DNA of 64,000 nucleotides from Lingula anatina. Taxonomy: Eukaryota > Brachiopoda > Lingulata > Lingulida > Lingulidae. The notes under the pieces are model-generated. The model did not search any database, was not told the DNA's origin, and worked only from the letters and a program-made list of their open reading frames with translations. The position numbers and the translations under genes were made by a program. Within the stretch, counting starts at the first letter, position 1, and every line of letters starts with the position of its first letter. Location of the stretch: positions 48,396 to 112,395 of the forward strand of contig NW_019776104.1 of NCBI RefSeq assembly GCF_001039355.2, read 5' to 3'. Shown here one piece after another: positions 39,401-51,200 of this stretch.

Positions 39401-40435
39401 GACAAAGTAGTGTTCCAAGAGCGTGGTTCGATCATAGCAGGTATACTTTCTGGAAACAATGTTAATTTGACCCATTAACAAGCTTAGTCGTCATTTTAGC
39501 ACCATTCAGGGCATTAATGGGGAAACTATATCGTCTTTATATAACCTCAATTAACCGCTATTTACCAAAAACTGTCTTGTTACTTTGTCAAATTCAATGG
39601 AGATTTACACTGCACTGCAATATCCGTAATTTGTTTGAAAATAGCGTCGACAATTTCCATTACACGGCCTGATTAATTTAGATATAAACAGGACTTTGTG
39701 AAGCGTCCTCAATTTCTCAATGGATTTTTGCTACACATTTCACCTAACGACATGTTTATTATAGACATTACCGTCAGAACAAACGTTTTCCATGTGAACA
39801 ATGACGCCGACAACGACGTCAAAGCTGTGGAACACGGACAGAGTCAATTGCCAGTAATGAGCAGGGCCGTCTTTGTCTGATGATACCAATTCTGACACTT
39901 GCTTTAATTATTAAGTCCTTTCAAACGACTGAATGTCCATTGAGCCAGGTCTATAATATAAAATTCTAATACGACATATCATCTTCTTATGAAAGTCTCT
40001 TGATATGTTGACCAAATTTTTGACAAAATGTACGCGGTTGTACATTTCCAGAAAATGTCCGCTTTTATCGAAAAAGTTTGTAACTAATATCTAACAATTT
40101 TATAAAACTCTGTACAATGTCGTAGGTAATTTGTAGAAGATGACAAATCACGTGACCGTCGCTTAACCGTTATTACATTTATGTATCACGTGACTTAAGA
40201 ATTGCATGGTTCAGTGGTGAATAATTTTAGAATGTGATTTACCATTGGGAGCGGAAGCGGAAACACAGCTATAGTCAAAATTTGGATGCTATAGAACAGG
40301 CGGATGTCTTATCACCATAGCACCGATCGCGAAATGCCATGGAGGACAAAACCTTCAGCGTAACATCTTACGGCAAAGTATGAAACCATAGCACCCATCC
40401 TGGGCACATCTGACAACAGGTATTTGGATTTAAAA
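36447..40435. other. Gene-poor region, no gene recognised
   Basis: No coding region could be supported. A good donor-like ATG/GTAAGT on the minus strand near 37158 lacks a credible acceptor and open frame. An octamer ATTTGCAT lies at 39358-39365. Confidence 0.45.
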
Positions 40436-40441
40436 CACACA

Positions 40442-40490
<49 letters not shown>
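40436..40490. repeat. Compound (AC)n(AG)n microsatellite
   Basis: An AC run passes directly into an AG run. The minus-strand open frame over it is a repeat artefact. Confidence 0.9.
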
Positions 40491-40493
<3 letters not shown>

Positions 40494-41289
40494 GTTTAGT
40501 GCATGAACCTACTAATACATCATGAGCAACACATGAAATATACATTAACAATATTAGGAAAATTTTGCCTAATGACTTCATCAATTAATGAAGTATTTAT
40601 CTAAGTCCTTCTAATATTTCATAATGGAAGGGCACATTTTAATCCCAATACAACATGATACCACTGAACCGGGAATCAATATCTTAACAATAACAAAATA
40701 AATGGGATCTTGTGACATTTTTGTACTTTTGATATAAAAAAATGAGTTCTATTTATCTTTGATGTGTTGATGTGACTTGGCTTCTCACAAGTATTGACAG
40801 TGCATTGAATACACGATGAATTACTCTGCTAAATGGATGCAAGCAATTCTGTTAGAGCGATATCCGCACAAGTGGAGCGTTTAATTATCAGAACTGTCCA
40901 AGATGTAGCGGGTGTCATGTGCAAATCAAGCACCAGCCTTCCATTACCGTTTCCGCAGTAGGAAATACCCGCATGCAAAGAAACTTTCTCATCATCTCCA
41001 AAGATATTGGAACAAGACTGTTTCTTTTCATTTCCTATTCCACTCAGTAGTAGGTTTATTAATTCTATCTGTTAAGTCTTTCTCCTTCGTGGGCGATAGA
41101 GATACATGTTTACATGTTTGTTTATACATGTTTATTTCACTGTAACATATGCATCCACTTGTGTGGATGAAAATGACAATATGAATACAATTTTTGTGAA
41201 TATGTTATTAAACAATCACAATGAGTAAGGATATTTACTTATTTACTATTTTAAAAAAAGTTTCTTTTACTACTATTGCTCAATTGCCG

Positions 41290-42166
41290 ATGAGTGCAGC
41301 ACTGTCTTGTAGATCCCTCCTAGCAAAAGCGGAGGAGAGAAACTGAACTAGTGCAATAAGGGTTTCTTTTTCTTGAGATTTCATAATTATAGTAAATATT
41401 TCATCAGTTGTTTTTAGGCCAAAATGTGTATCGTGTTTTGTAAATACCTTATATAATATTGTTCGCAGGTCGTTGTATAGGGAGCATGTTGTGAGAAAGT
41501 GTTTTTCGTCTTCAATTTTGTCTTTAGAACAGTAATGGCATATTCTGTCGGTCCGAGGAGTGTTATTGTATCTGCTAGTTTCAATGTGAAGTTTATGCCC
41601 ACATTGGTGCGAAAACGGCTTAGGTTCTTTCTTTTATCGGTGTCGTGAAGAAGGTCTAGGTATTTTTCTTTTTATAGATACATTTATTAACATTCTTACA
41701 GATTTTCTTATTCTAAAATACCCCCTCTTTGGTAAAGAGTATGCCGCCTATAACAAATCAAAGGACGGGACTAGGTCTTCGATTCTTTTTGTACCGGATG
41801 TCGCTATTCTATATTTCCCTGAATGAAATTGTGTTTACCATAGAGTATAATGAATAACAACTTTCGTCACTACCCTTAATAAACATCGTTACTTTAAATA
41901 GGTCCGTGAAAAGTTGGACTGCTGATCATCTCAGTAATAATTATATTTGTTAAATTATGTTTTTTAATTATGTTTCTGAATATACACACGCCATAATTAA
42001 ACATGTAGCTGAGTGATCAGTGTAATTCGCAATAAAAGAACCCAAAGATGTGACCTTATGTAAAAAGAAAGAAGTAACCCACGCTTATTACATTGGCAGG
42101 GACAAAATAAATAGAAAAAATGAAAAAAAAGTTTAAATAGTGAGAGACTATTGGTAATTCCATGAA
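41290..42166 (-). pseudogene. LINE ORF2 C-terminal zinc-knuckle fragment
   Basis: Minus-strand translation between about 41670 and 41430 reads KEKYLDLLHDTDKRKNLSRF, then after a one-base frameshift HKLHIETSR, then RICHYCSKDKIEDEKHFLTT followed by CSLYNDLRTILYKVF. This CxxC...DExHFLxxC...LR module is the usual C terminus of many invertebrate non-LTR elements. About 80 bp (41591-41673) is repeated at 42168-42250 across the N. The sequence 41674-42166 has no recognisable coding. Confidence 0.72.
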
Positions 42167-42167
42167 N
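42167..42167. other. Single-N contig join
   Basis: Falls inside LINE-derived sequence. The first ~80 bases to its right repeat 41591-41673. Confidence 0.95.
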
Positions 42168-42800
42168 GAGTTTATGCCCACTGGTGCGAAAACGGCTTAG
42201 GTTTTTTCTTTTATCAGTATCGTGAAGAAGGTCTAGATATTTTTCTTTTTTGAATGTATTTTTGAATTGGCAATATACTCTGGATTTGGAATTGTGCTCA
42301 AGCTCACTGTGCCAGTTTTGTACGTACCCACTAATGATTCATTCTCTGAACATACTTAGGAAATTTATGTCAGGATTCTGCTTTAGCCATACATCTCCAA
42401 ATCCGTTTTCAAACAAGAGTTTCATAATACCTTCACTCCATGACAGGTTATCATCATTCAAATTTGGCAGGCTTTCTGTTGTGAGTAAATTGTAATTATG
42501 TAATTCATCTAGGTATGCTTGTTTGAGTAGGTTGTTTTCGTCTGTGCGTAATATTTTGAGCCAAAATTTTATTAATTGTATGTTAATTTTTAAGTAAACA
42601 GGAATCCTTCCAGTCTCTCCTCTTACTGTGTGGTTTGACATTTTTGGGTGAACACCTAAAATTTGTTTACAAAAACTGAGATTTAGCTTTTCCGATGGAG
42701 TTCTGTCTGTAAGGGGGGTATATCCCCAGAGCTCTGTAAGTGATAATAGGATATTTATTAACAAGCAAGGAAATATATTTTCATACAAGTTGTTGAGTGT
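42168..42800 (-). pseudogene. LINE ORF2 fragment upstream of the C-terminal module
   Basis: A 149-residue open frame (42788-42339) contains LNLSFCKQILGVHPK, RGETGRIPVYLK and IKFWLKIL, typical of the post-RT region of non-LTR elements. After a frame change it continues as VQNWHSELEHNSKSRVYCQF and ends in KEKYLDLLHDTDKRKNLSRF. That is the same sequence that begins the fragment at 41290-41673, so both pieces may derive from one element cut by the contig join. The RT core is missing upstream. Confidence 0.75.
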
Positions 42801-43224
42801 GAGTCACTGCTACAACGTAGTACAATATGTGTATAAATTAAAATATTTCCAAACTCAAAGAGGACCATAATTTGAATAAAAAATTTCTCAGCTTTTTGAG
42901 ATCATATTCTATCCTAAGTGGTATTATACTGTCTTATTTCTGTAATTTATTGTAATTAATCCCCCTGGTGGTGCTGCATTAGATTACCATAAACTATCTA
43001 TCATCCAATGGTTGATCAACTTGAGACATAAGCTGCTTGAAATTATTATGTATCTGCCTCAATTACCTGATGACCTATAGCCACTCTTCTTCCTACTTAC
43101 AGCTTGGGATGAATTCTACTTAATAAGTGTTCTAAAGAAGGATATTTTGTAATTCTGTTGATGTGTTTCCTTCTAATAACTGCGGCAATAATCTGTATCA
43201 ATAAGGATATGAGTTAATGAATGG

Positions 43225-43231
43225 TATAAAA
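43225..43231 (+). promoter_or_regulatory. TATA box for the somatomedin-B-like gene
   Basis: TATAAAA lies 77 bases before the ATG at 43302. Transcription would start near 43255, leaving a ~45-base 5' UTR. The call rests on sequence match and position only. Confidence 0.55.
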
Positions 43232-43301
43232 GCTCAGCAAACGCTGCTCTGCATCACTTCTATGTGCCACTGCCACGCAGAGATTTCATTTAGAAAAAAA
43301 C

Positions 43302-46138
43302 ATGATGATCATACACCTCACTATATGTGCACTGATACTAGTTCAGCAAACAGCAGTCATGCTCAATATGGTTCAAGAAAATGGTCAATCCGATGGATCC
43401 ACACAAAAGTCACCAAATCTAGACATTTGGACACCTGCGGGAATCAGGACGGAGTCATCATATGTTGATGGAATGTCAGAAGCAAACACAATAGAACCAC
43501 CGGCAGTTGAACAAGGGTTGCCCACTATTGAACATAGAATGCACAAAGGCACCACACAAGAGTCACCAACTACTAAAGGTAAAATGCACGAGGGAGTCAC
43601 ACAAGAGTCACCAACTAATGAAGGTAAAATGCACGAGGGAGTCACACAAGAGTCACCAACTACTGAAGGTAAAATGCACGAGGGAGTCACACAAGAGTCA
43701 CCAACTACTGAAGGTAAAATGCATGAGAGAGTCATACAAGAGTCACCAACTACTGAGGGTAGAATGCACCAGGGAGTCACACAAGAGTCACCAACTACTG
43801 AGGGTAGAATGCACCAGGGAGTCACACAAGAGTCACCAACTACTGAGGGTAGAATGCAGGCAGGTGTCATGCAAGAGTCACCAACTACTCTGGGTAAAAT
43901 GCACGAGCGAGTCACACAAGAATCGCCAACTACTGAGGGTAGAATGCAGGAAAGTGTCATGCAAGAGTCACCAACTACTCTGGGTAGAATGCACGAGGAA
44001 GTCACACCACAGTCACCAACTTGTGAGGGTAGAATGCATGAAGGTGTCATGCAAGAGTCACCAACTACTCTGGGTAGAATGCATGAGGGAGTCACATCAC
44101 AGTCACCAACTACTGAGGGTAGGATGCAGGAAGGTGTCATGCAAGAGTCACCAACAACTAAGGGTACAATGGATAAAGGAGTCACACAAAAGTTGCCCTA
44201 TCAAGAGGATACATTGCTAAAAGGACTGACAAACAGCAATGAAACTGCTAAAAAAACAAAGAAAACCAATTTTTTCCTACACACAACTCTTACACCTTAT
44301 CAGTGGCTCTGTGTAAGGGCTGGACGACATCAAGACAGTATCAAGGTCCACTGCAACTGTGACCCTCTGTGCATCCTGTATGATGACTGCTGTTATGGAG
44401 CTACAGAAAATACGACGGTGTGCGCAGCCTCTGTACAGTTAACAAAGGCCCATAACCCCTTGAAACCTGTAATTATTTCTGCATACAACTTAACAGAAAC
44501 TCAAAGTAACAGCACCACCTTTGGGTCCACTAACAATACCAGTACGTCCTCTTTGGCTAAGCAGAAAAAACAAGTTGACCCTTGGTCTACTTCGACTTCC
44601 CTGGCACGTAAAAGCTCTTGTAGAAATATTCCAACAATGCATCCACAAAGATATCAAAGCAACCAAGGCTATGTGGACAAATATGGATTGAGATTTTGGA
44701 TGGTGGACCAATGTCCGCAATCATGGCTAGAAGAAAAAATCCGTATCAAATGCACCAATAGCTCAGAAACTAGTCTCTCAGAGGATGTGCTCTTGCACCA
44801 GCCAGTCACTGACCCAGACACAATGATAACCTTCAGAAATAAGTATTGTGCAATTTGTAATGGTGTCAGTAACAGTTGGGAACCATGGGAACTTGCCATC
44901 TATTGTACGAGGGGAGATATTGTTAATTTTGTAAATTGCAGCTCCTCACGATGTGTCTTAAGAATACTGGAAGATCTCGGATGTAATGGTATTTTCAAGT
45001 CAAAACCAGACTGGAAATTGAGGACATGCTTTCGGGAAGTGGAGAACCATGCCTTTGGTCCCTGTAAGTTCAGTTTTACCAATGGAAGTGCATATCGTGT
45101 GCCTCGTCCACTGCCCCTGCACTCCCCCTTAAGAGATGCCTGCTTGGCCTACAACAATCCAGTTATCTTTAGCGGTCATGATCAAAGTTACAAGAACTAC
45201 CACTGCATGGCTTGTTATGGAGGTGATACAGTCTGCGAAGGTAAGTGCTACCTGTTTATTATCATTAAACAACTACATTATATGTATGTGAAAATTCACG
45301 GTATTTACATGAATTGACAGTATTAATAATATAATATAGTCTTATCATTTTGCTCCTTGGTACATGTATCTCAGTGTGCAATGTTTTGGCACTTTGAAAT
45401 AAGATACAAATTCTCCTGAATAATTTTTTCTTTTTTTTTTTTGAGATGTATATAGATTATAGATACATTAAATGTTTGAGATAAATATGATACATTTCAT
45501 TCTTTATTTTCTACAATAGTATCACACTATAAAACTGGATAAATAAAATGTTCAAATATTACATAGATTACTGAATGAATTTATGATGACTGTCATAAAC
45601 AGTCTAAGATATAGATTTTTGCTTCTTTTTATTCAAGCTTGAACCTAAAGCTTACTCAAGACAAGAGACATTTTGACTTTTGATTCATGCCTCCTAAAGT
45701 AAATACAATAATGACTTGGTGGTTTCAATGGGGAAGATGACCAATCTTTTAAATACAGAGTTTTGAAATTGAAAAAAAAGAACTGTAGGATACCCTGCTT
45801 TTCAAATTTCTTGCTAGAAATTATCTAATTAAAATGACTTTAAAAATACAGTGTCTGTAAAATTTGCACTTATTTCACTATTAAAAAGATTGAGTCATAT
45901 CAATAATACTACATGTACTTGGCCGTAATTTACTTATAACTAAATCAACGAGATTAGTCAAACAATTTGTAGCTGATCTTTGTCAAGCTTAAATGCCATT
46001 TGCATAATTTACCATTTTATGTTACATTCAGATCAGAATTCTACATCCCAACAAGTGAGATTTGAAGGTCTTTCTTTCCGTGCCCTTTTGTATGTTGGAG
46101 ATCAAAACAAGAAACAGAGTGATGGCATCATGACTATG
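43302..46138 (+). CDS. Secreted/surface protein with 15 tandem repeats, somatomedin-B-like module and Cys-rich ectodomain (partial, two exons)
   Basis: Exon 1 (43302-45240) ends GAA G/GTAAGT in phase 1 and joins in frame to exon 2 (46032-46138), which ends ATG/GTGAGA in phase 0. That gives 682 residues, and more exons are expected. The N terminus MMIIHLTICALILVQQTAVM is a signal peptide. Residues ~80-304 are fifteen 15-residue repeats of the MHEGVTQESPTTEGK type. A somatomedin-B-like module follows at ~335-373 (CNCDPLCILYDDCC), with the second of the eight usual Cys apparently replaced (GRH for GRC). Beyond it is a Cys-rich region with several N-glycosylation sites and the motif RNKYCAICNG (~511-520). 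In molluscs and relatives this somatomedin-B plus 'KYCAICNG' arrangement is found ahead of class-B/adhesion-type seven-helix receptors, so a GPCR ectodomain is inferred. No membrane exons were located before the contig join at 48203. Confidence 0.8.
43539..44213 (+). repeat. 45-bp coding minisatellite, 15 units
   Basis: In-frame ATG-led 45-bp units run from 43539 to the last unit starting at 44169 (14 exact periods). Because the period is a multiple of three and stop-poor, the other frames are also open, producing a false 266-residue minus-strand frame. From about unit 8, units with VMQESPTTLG largely alternate with VT-type units, indicating a 90-bp higher-order period. Confidence 0.95.
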
Positions 46139-46329
46139 GTGAGAAACAAATTGTGGTAATAATGATGATGAAAAAGGAAATTGAAATACACAAACAAACA
46201 AATTAATTAATTAATTGACTGCTACTCCGATAAATGTATTGATTAAAACATTAATTAATTAGGGAATCAGAAAGGTGATACCACCACCAGTTTTTGTACC
46301 ACCAGCAGGATTTTGTAAGTGGATTTTAG

Positions 46330-46810
46330 TTCAATGGAACTACTAGTGGAACTCTTCTAGACTAGGAAATACAAAGGATAGAAAATTTGAAAAGTGCATT
46401 TCAATGTGGAGAGTAGGACAAAGGTCAAATATGGTGTCATATTTTTATTGCCAATGCATGCAAGCTCAATTGTAAGATGAGATAAGATGTGTAAATGTGT
46501 AAATGTTCTAATTTTTGAGATATAGAGGCTAGAAAATTTACAAAATGCATTTCATGGTAGAAAATACATGTAGGTCAAAGGTCAAATTTGCATGGATTCT
46601 CAGTATGATCTCCTTTTCCAGTTCACTAGTCACCTAGAATGTACAGTACTAGTATATCTTCTAGTTTTGAAGATATAAAGACTAGAAAATTGCAAGGTGT
46701 GTTTCATGGTGATTATGTAGGTCAAATGTCAAATTAAAGGTCACATAGATGATTGCTCATTCAAATTCAATAGTTACTATGGGAGTATCTTGTATCTCTG
46801 CTAGTTTTAG
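46330..46810. repeat. Degenerate ~150-bp intronic repeats carrying DR1-like sites
   Basis: Three diverged units share GAAAATT...GCATTTCATGGT followed by a direct-repeat word and a block about the tissue ATCTTCTAGTTTTGA. DR1-like words lie at 46415-46427, 46572-46584 (perfect AGGTCAAAGGTCA) and 46719-46731. They lie downstream of exon 2 of the somatomedin-B-like gene. Confidence 0.6.
46572..46584 (+). promoter_or_regulatory. Perfect DR1 nuclear-receptor element
   Basis: AGGTCAAAGGTCA matches the consensus for RXR, HNF4 and COUP-TF type dimers (two AGGTCA half-sites, one-base spacer). Function is not shown by sequence. Confidence 0.4.
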
Positions 46811-47159
46811 AGTATTTCACATTTTATTTTGAAAAAGTTTAACTTTTGTTCATTGAGGCATTGTACTTTTTGAAGAAGCTCAAATGCTTAACCATATAAA
46901 AACAATTAAAAACAAACACTACCTCCAGTGGTTTGCTTGATGAGCTCTACAAAAATCAGCAAACAAGGGGTCTCTTACTTTTACAATGCCAGAATAAGAA
47001 AGAGTTTTCAGTTTCATCTTATGACTACTTCTCCTGTGAAAGTGCACCAATTGACCCCAAACTAATGCAGACGAAAGGAGACCCCAAATGTAACTTCTCA
47101 CCTTTATAAAAAAAAAACATAGGGTACTAGTATGCAGTTTCTAACAAGGCAGCAAAGCT

Positions 47160-48202
47160 GTCAAATGTACAGACAAAAAGCAGGCAATAACAATGCACAA
47201 AATAGGCTACTGTTAATTCTGATGCAAAAGTACATTATGCTTAACTGCAAATTCAACATCAAATTTTAATTATGCTCAACAGGTAATACCCATGTAAGTA
47301 AAATGCGTAACAAGCATAAGGCTTCAGGCCCATGGGTGTTCAAATTTAAAATGCCAGAATGAGAAAAATGAAAATTTCACACAAAACTGCATAAATTCAA
47401 TAATAAATGATAACCCAACTGACCTGGCTTACTAATATGAACTGCATGCCAATCCTAAAAATCATACTTGTAAGTTAAAAATAATAATAAGTAACATACT
47501 TTTCTTTTCATAATGTTTGTAGTAGCAGTGCACAAAGATTTTTGTCAATTTTGATGTAACATTACATAATAAATTACAGAATAATTATCACCAATTTTTG
47601 ATTATTGACTATAAATAGCATGGACATGTAGAAAATTTGATTACCATTCGGCTTCATGTCCATGGGAGCTCTGATTCCCACAATGAATATGCCAACACAA
47701 TAAAAATGAATATTTCACTAAAATGTATAACTTCCAGAAAAAGAAGCCAATTAGACTGCTTTTCCAACTCAGGGTGCATTTTAGTCCTGTGTTTCTTTTT
47801 TGAAAGTTTGACAATCATAACTAATACTGTTTTCCCATAATGGTCATCATAGCAGCATCACCAAAAATTGTGTTTTCTTCTATTTTGATGCAATGTTACA
47901 TAATGCTTAACAGCATAATGACCATCAATTTTTAATAATAAAATATACGTATCATGGATTTTCAGAAAATGTGACTAGCATGGCTCTTCAAGCCCGTGGA
48001 GGTTCTAAGTCACACCTTGAAAAAGCCAATATGTGAAAAATTTAATTTTCACAAAAAATGTTTAACTGCCATAAAAATTTACCAAACAGACTGCATTGCC
48101 TACTGAAGCTGTATTTTAGTCCCATGTTTCTTTCCTGTAAGTTTGAGAACAGTAAGTGACATGGTTTTCCTTAAATGGTCATCATGGGAGCAGTGCCCAA
48201 AT
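47160..48202. repeat. Degenerate ~333-bp satellite, about three units
   Basis: A word of the form GATGYAAYRTTACATAATG recurs at 47221, 47553 and 47887 (spacing 332 and 334). Other shared blocks include CATGGTCATCATRGRAGCAG and TTTTAGTCCYATGTTTCTTT. The third unit ends at the N at 48203, so the array may be truncated or collapsed there. Confidence 0.7.
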
Positions 48203-48203
48203 N
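48203..48203. other. Single-N contig join
   Basis: Lies at the end of the ~333-bp satellite. To its right, GCCACCATGTACAC occurs twice within about 45 bases. Confidence 0.95.
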
Positions 48204-51200
48204 ACTGCAGGCCACCATGTACACACCCTTACGATGCCCAGGGCTGGAGGCCACCATGTACACGGGATTACGTTGTTTAAAAGCGCACAGACAAATTAAT
48301 TTTAGTTATATTGATTACAAGACAGCGACACATATCCGGCGTTTTAATTACACTGGAAAATTGAGTGTTTAACACATATCGAGTGGTTAACACAAATTGG
48401 GCGTCTTATGTTCAGCATGTGGCCAGATACTTTGTAAAACGTTGAATTTGAAAAATTGGCATCTGATGTTTAACAAATAAAAACAGATGTGCAACAAATG
48501 CCTGTGAGGGTGGTTTTCTTATAAATATTACAGGCAAATTATAATTATTCTTATAAATATCAGAGGCATATTGTGTAAGTAACATCTCCTTTTTTGGTAT
48601 TTAGATTTAAATATACCCTATCTATCTATGCTATACTAGTCAATATACCAATTTTACTGGGTGATCCCGTGCTACAACCTGTCTCCAAACGATTACGGAC
48701 AGACCGACATATGTCTTTGATACTTGTCACACTGACGATGAGGAGAAATGCAAGCTGTAAAAAGATTATAAGCAAACATCCGATATATCCTGTATTAGAC
48801 CAACTCTCAATGCACGACCGCGCGGTGAATTGGAAGAGACAAAGGGTCTCCTTGACGAACAGTATACAATAGGGCAAATTTGATATCGATAATTTCTGGG
48901 TGTTCCTCGTTTTGAAGTTTGTCATACATCGATTCTTAGAATGGAAAAATGTGACATCTGCGTAGTTTTCAAAAGCGTAGATATAGGTCTAGTAGACTAG
49001 GTCAAATTTTCCATTTTCCACGCACTAAAGTAAACGATCTATAGTCATCTTTTTTTGTTAAAATTCCCCAAAAACACATAGAAATATTCTCTGAGACCTT
49101 TTTATGTTATAATAACTATTGGATGAAATCATACCGATTGAGACATTTAGAATTTAGTGCTTGTCGTCGTCGAATAGTTTGGCATAGATCAATTGCTGGG
49201 TGGACCAAATCGGGCGATTGTGAAACCGAATTTTTAATTTAAATATAGGTACAATAACATAGATAATGACATACGCGTTTCTAAATATTTGAAATATGTG
49301 ATCCTTTAGTTTGATGTTCAGCCTATATTTTCTTAAAACATCGCAAAACAGAGAAAAGAAAAAAAAAAACACAGCTGACGCGGAAATGCGTCTCAGGGCA
49401 CAATTAAAGGTGTGGTTGTTTGTTTTATTCTTCGAACTATTTCGAGCACGATAATCATTTCTAGTGCTCCCAAAGCCATGTAGTATTGAACTAGTACAAT
49501 TCATTGTAATATCCTTTGATGGTGCCTTTTATTTTGATATAGGAAACGCTTTTAGCAAAGTTTGAGTTTTGATCTGCCTATTATACCTATATATATCTGC
49601 ACTGAAGAAGACCTCAAATGTGCCGTCAATGATATAAAGACTGTTTTGGTTTCTTTGTCGAAATGTTTCTGGTTGTATTACTGCTTTAATTCAAACAAGA
49701 AATCAGCGTACCGGACAAAATTTGTAATATCAAGTGTATTGACGCGGTATTATGTATCTGGTCTGATACCCGGTTCTTAGAGGAATGCCGTTGTGATACT
49801 TCTACTGCCATGGCCACGGTGATATACCGCAGCACGGACAAAAACTGATAGATTACCAGAAGCACTGATCAAACGTACGTCAGGGGCTTTTCTCAGTTAT
49901 TATTTTCTCGCCAGAACAATGGATGAAATTAAAAAGATGTATGCATGAAAAGATTTTGGACTTCTTTGATAGTACTACTTTTAAGTTAAAACTGATGAAG
50001 GTAGCACCACCTCAAAACAAATGCAGAAATATAAGCTCTTTTTAAGACAACATCTGTTGTAAATAAATTACCTCTACTATATTCATATTAATGTTACTCC
50101 ATATATAGAATTAGTCGTACTTGCAGCGTCATCAGATGTTCAGAAATTTCATTTCGACTACTTACAATACTCAGTCTGTAAACCTTTTTTCCGGTGATGC
50201 CAGTTATATTTAGATTTTTGAAACTGAGATAGCCTGATGAAAAAGAAGCATGAGTGAATTTTCTCCAGGTTTACCACCCAACAGGCAGATTTGCTTCTCG
50301 AAAATTCTGTACATACTGCAATTATAAATAAATAAATAGCAGATACTTATTTCTTATTGTGGGGATTATGGCTCGCTTAAGTTAAAAGCGGAACCTTAAA
50401 AAAATCAATAATAAATAAACGAAATAGAAACGTGCAGACTTCCAAAACATATTGTATGGGGTTTTTTATTGTTCTTGTATTGATATCTATTCAGAAATAA
50501 CAAATAGTTGTCAACAGCTGACTGTGTCAAAAAGGTACTCCGGTTACGCCTTTTAGTTCGACCCAAAATCGGAGCTTTGAAATCGCCGCCAGTATTATAA
50601 TATCTCCCCGGATATCAGCGACCCTTCTAATCATTTCAAAGCCTCGGATACTAGAGGACACACTATCAGATGACGGTTCCCAGGGTCGTTTAATTCTAAT
50701 ATCAATCTGAACTTCATTAAACACCAAAACGAATTGGTATTTCATCGTTATCTGAGTCCCATACAAACACTGGTAAAACAAAATAATTATTTGATCAATC
50801 GTCATGCCTTAGATAACTATTGATCTAAAGGACCGGCAGGCTAAAATTGCCCAGAGCAGATTTAGTTGCTTTTGTTTGATTCTGGCTTAAACTTGTATAT
50901 TTAGGAGCTATTTCTGAAAGTTATTATTTACTCGTGTAATTAACTACCTAAATGCAGCGATATCTGACTTCACGACTATTTTACTGGCCTGGTAACAATA
51001 TTACTGACGTACGTTTTATCTTAGAACTATGGTTTTACGTCAGGCGCTAGCTCATTGAGAAGCAAATTATAAAAATAATTATTAGAACAATTTGCAAGTA
51101 ACCCCAATACTCAGACAAACCCTAACCTGTACATATAGGACTACCAGTTTTTTCACACCGCACCTCAGGCAATATTTCAGAGTACACATCCTTCCAAAAG

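Noticed and set aside
43385-44185. 266-residue minus-strand open frame with Cys-rich repeats
   Set aside because: It is the complement of the 45-bp coding minisatellite; the plus-strand frame has a signal peptide, splice donor and downstream domains.
48626-48925. Minus-strand ORF with a hydrophobic helix and a good TTTTTACAG acceptor
   Set aside because: No partner exon, no recognisable family and stops in the alternative frames soon after; too weak to call.
50527-50805. 92-residue minus-strand ORF
   Set aside because: No domain, no splice context and composition like the surrounding non-coding DNA.
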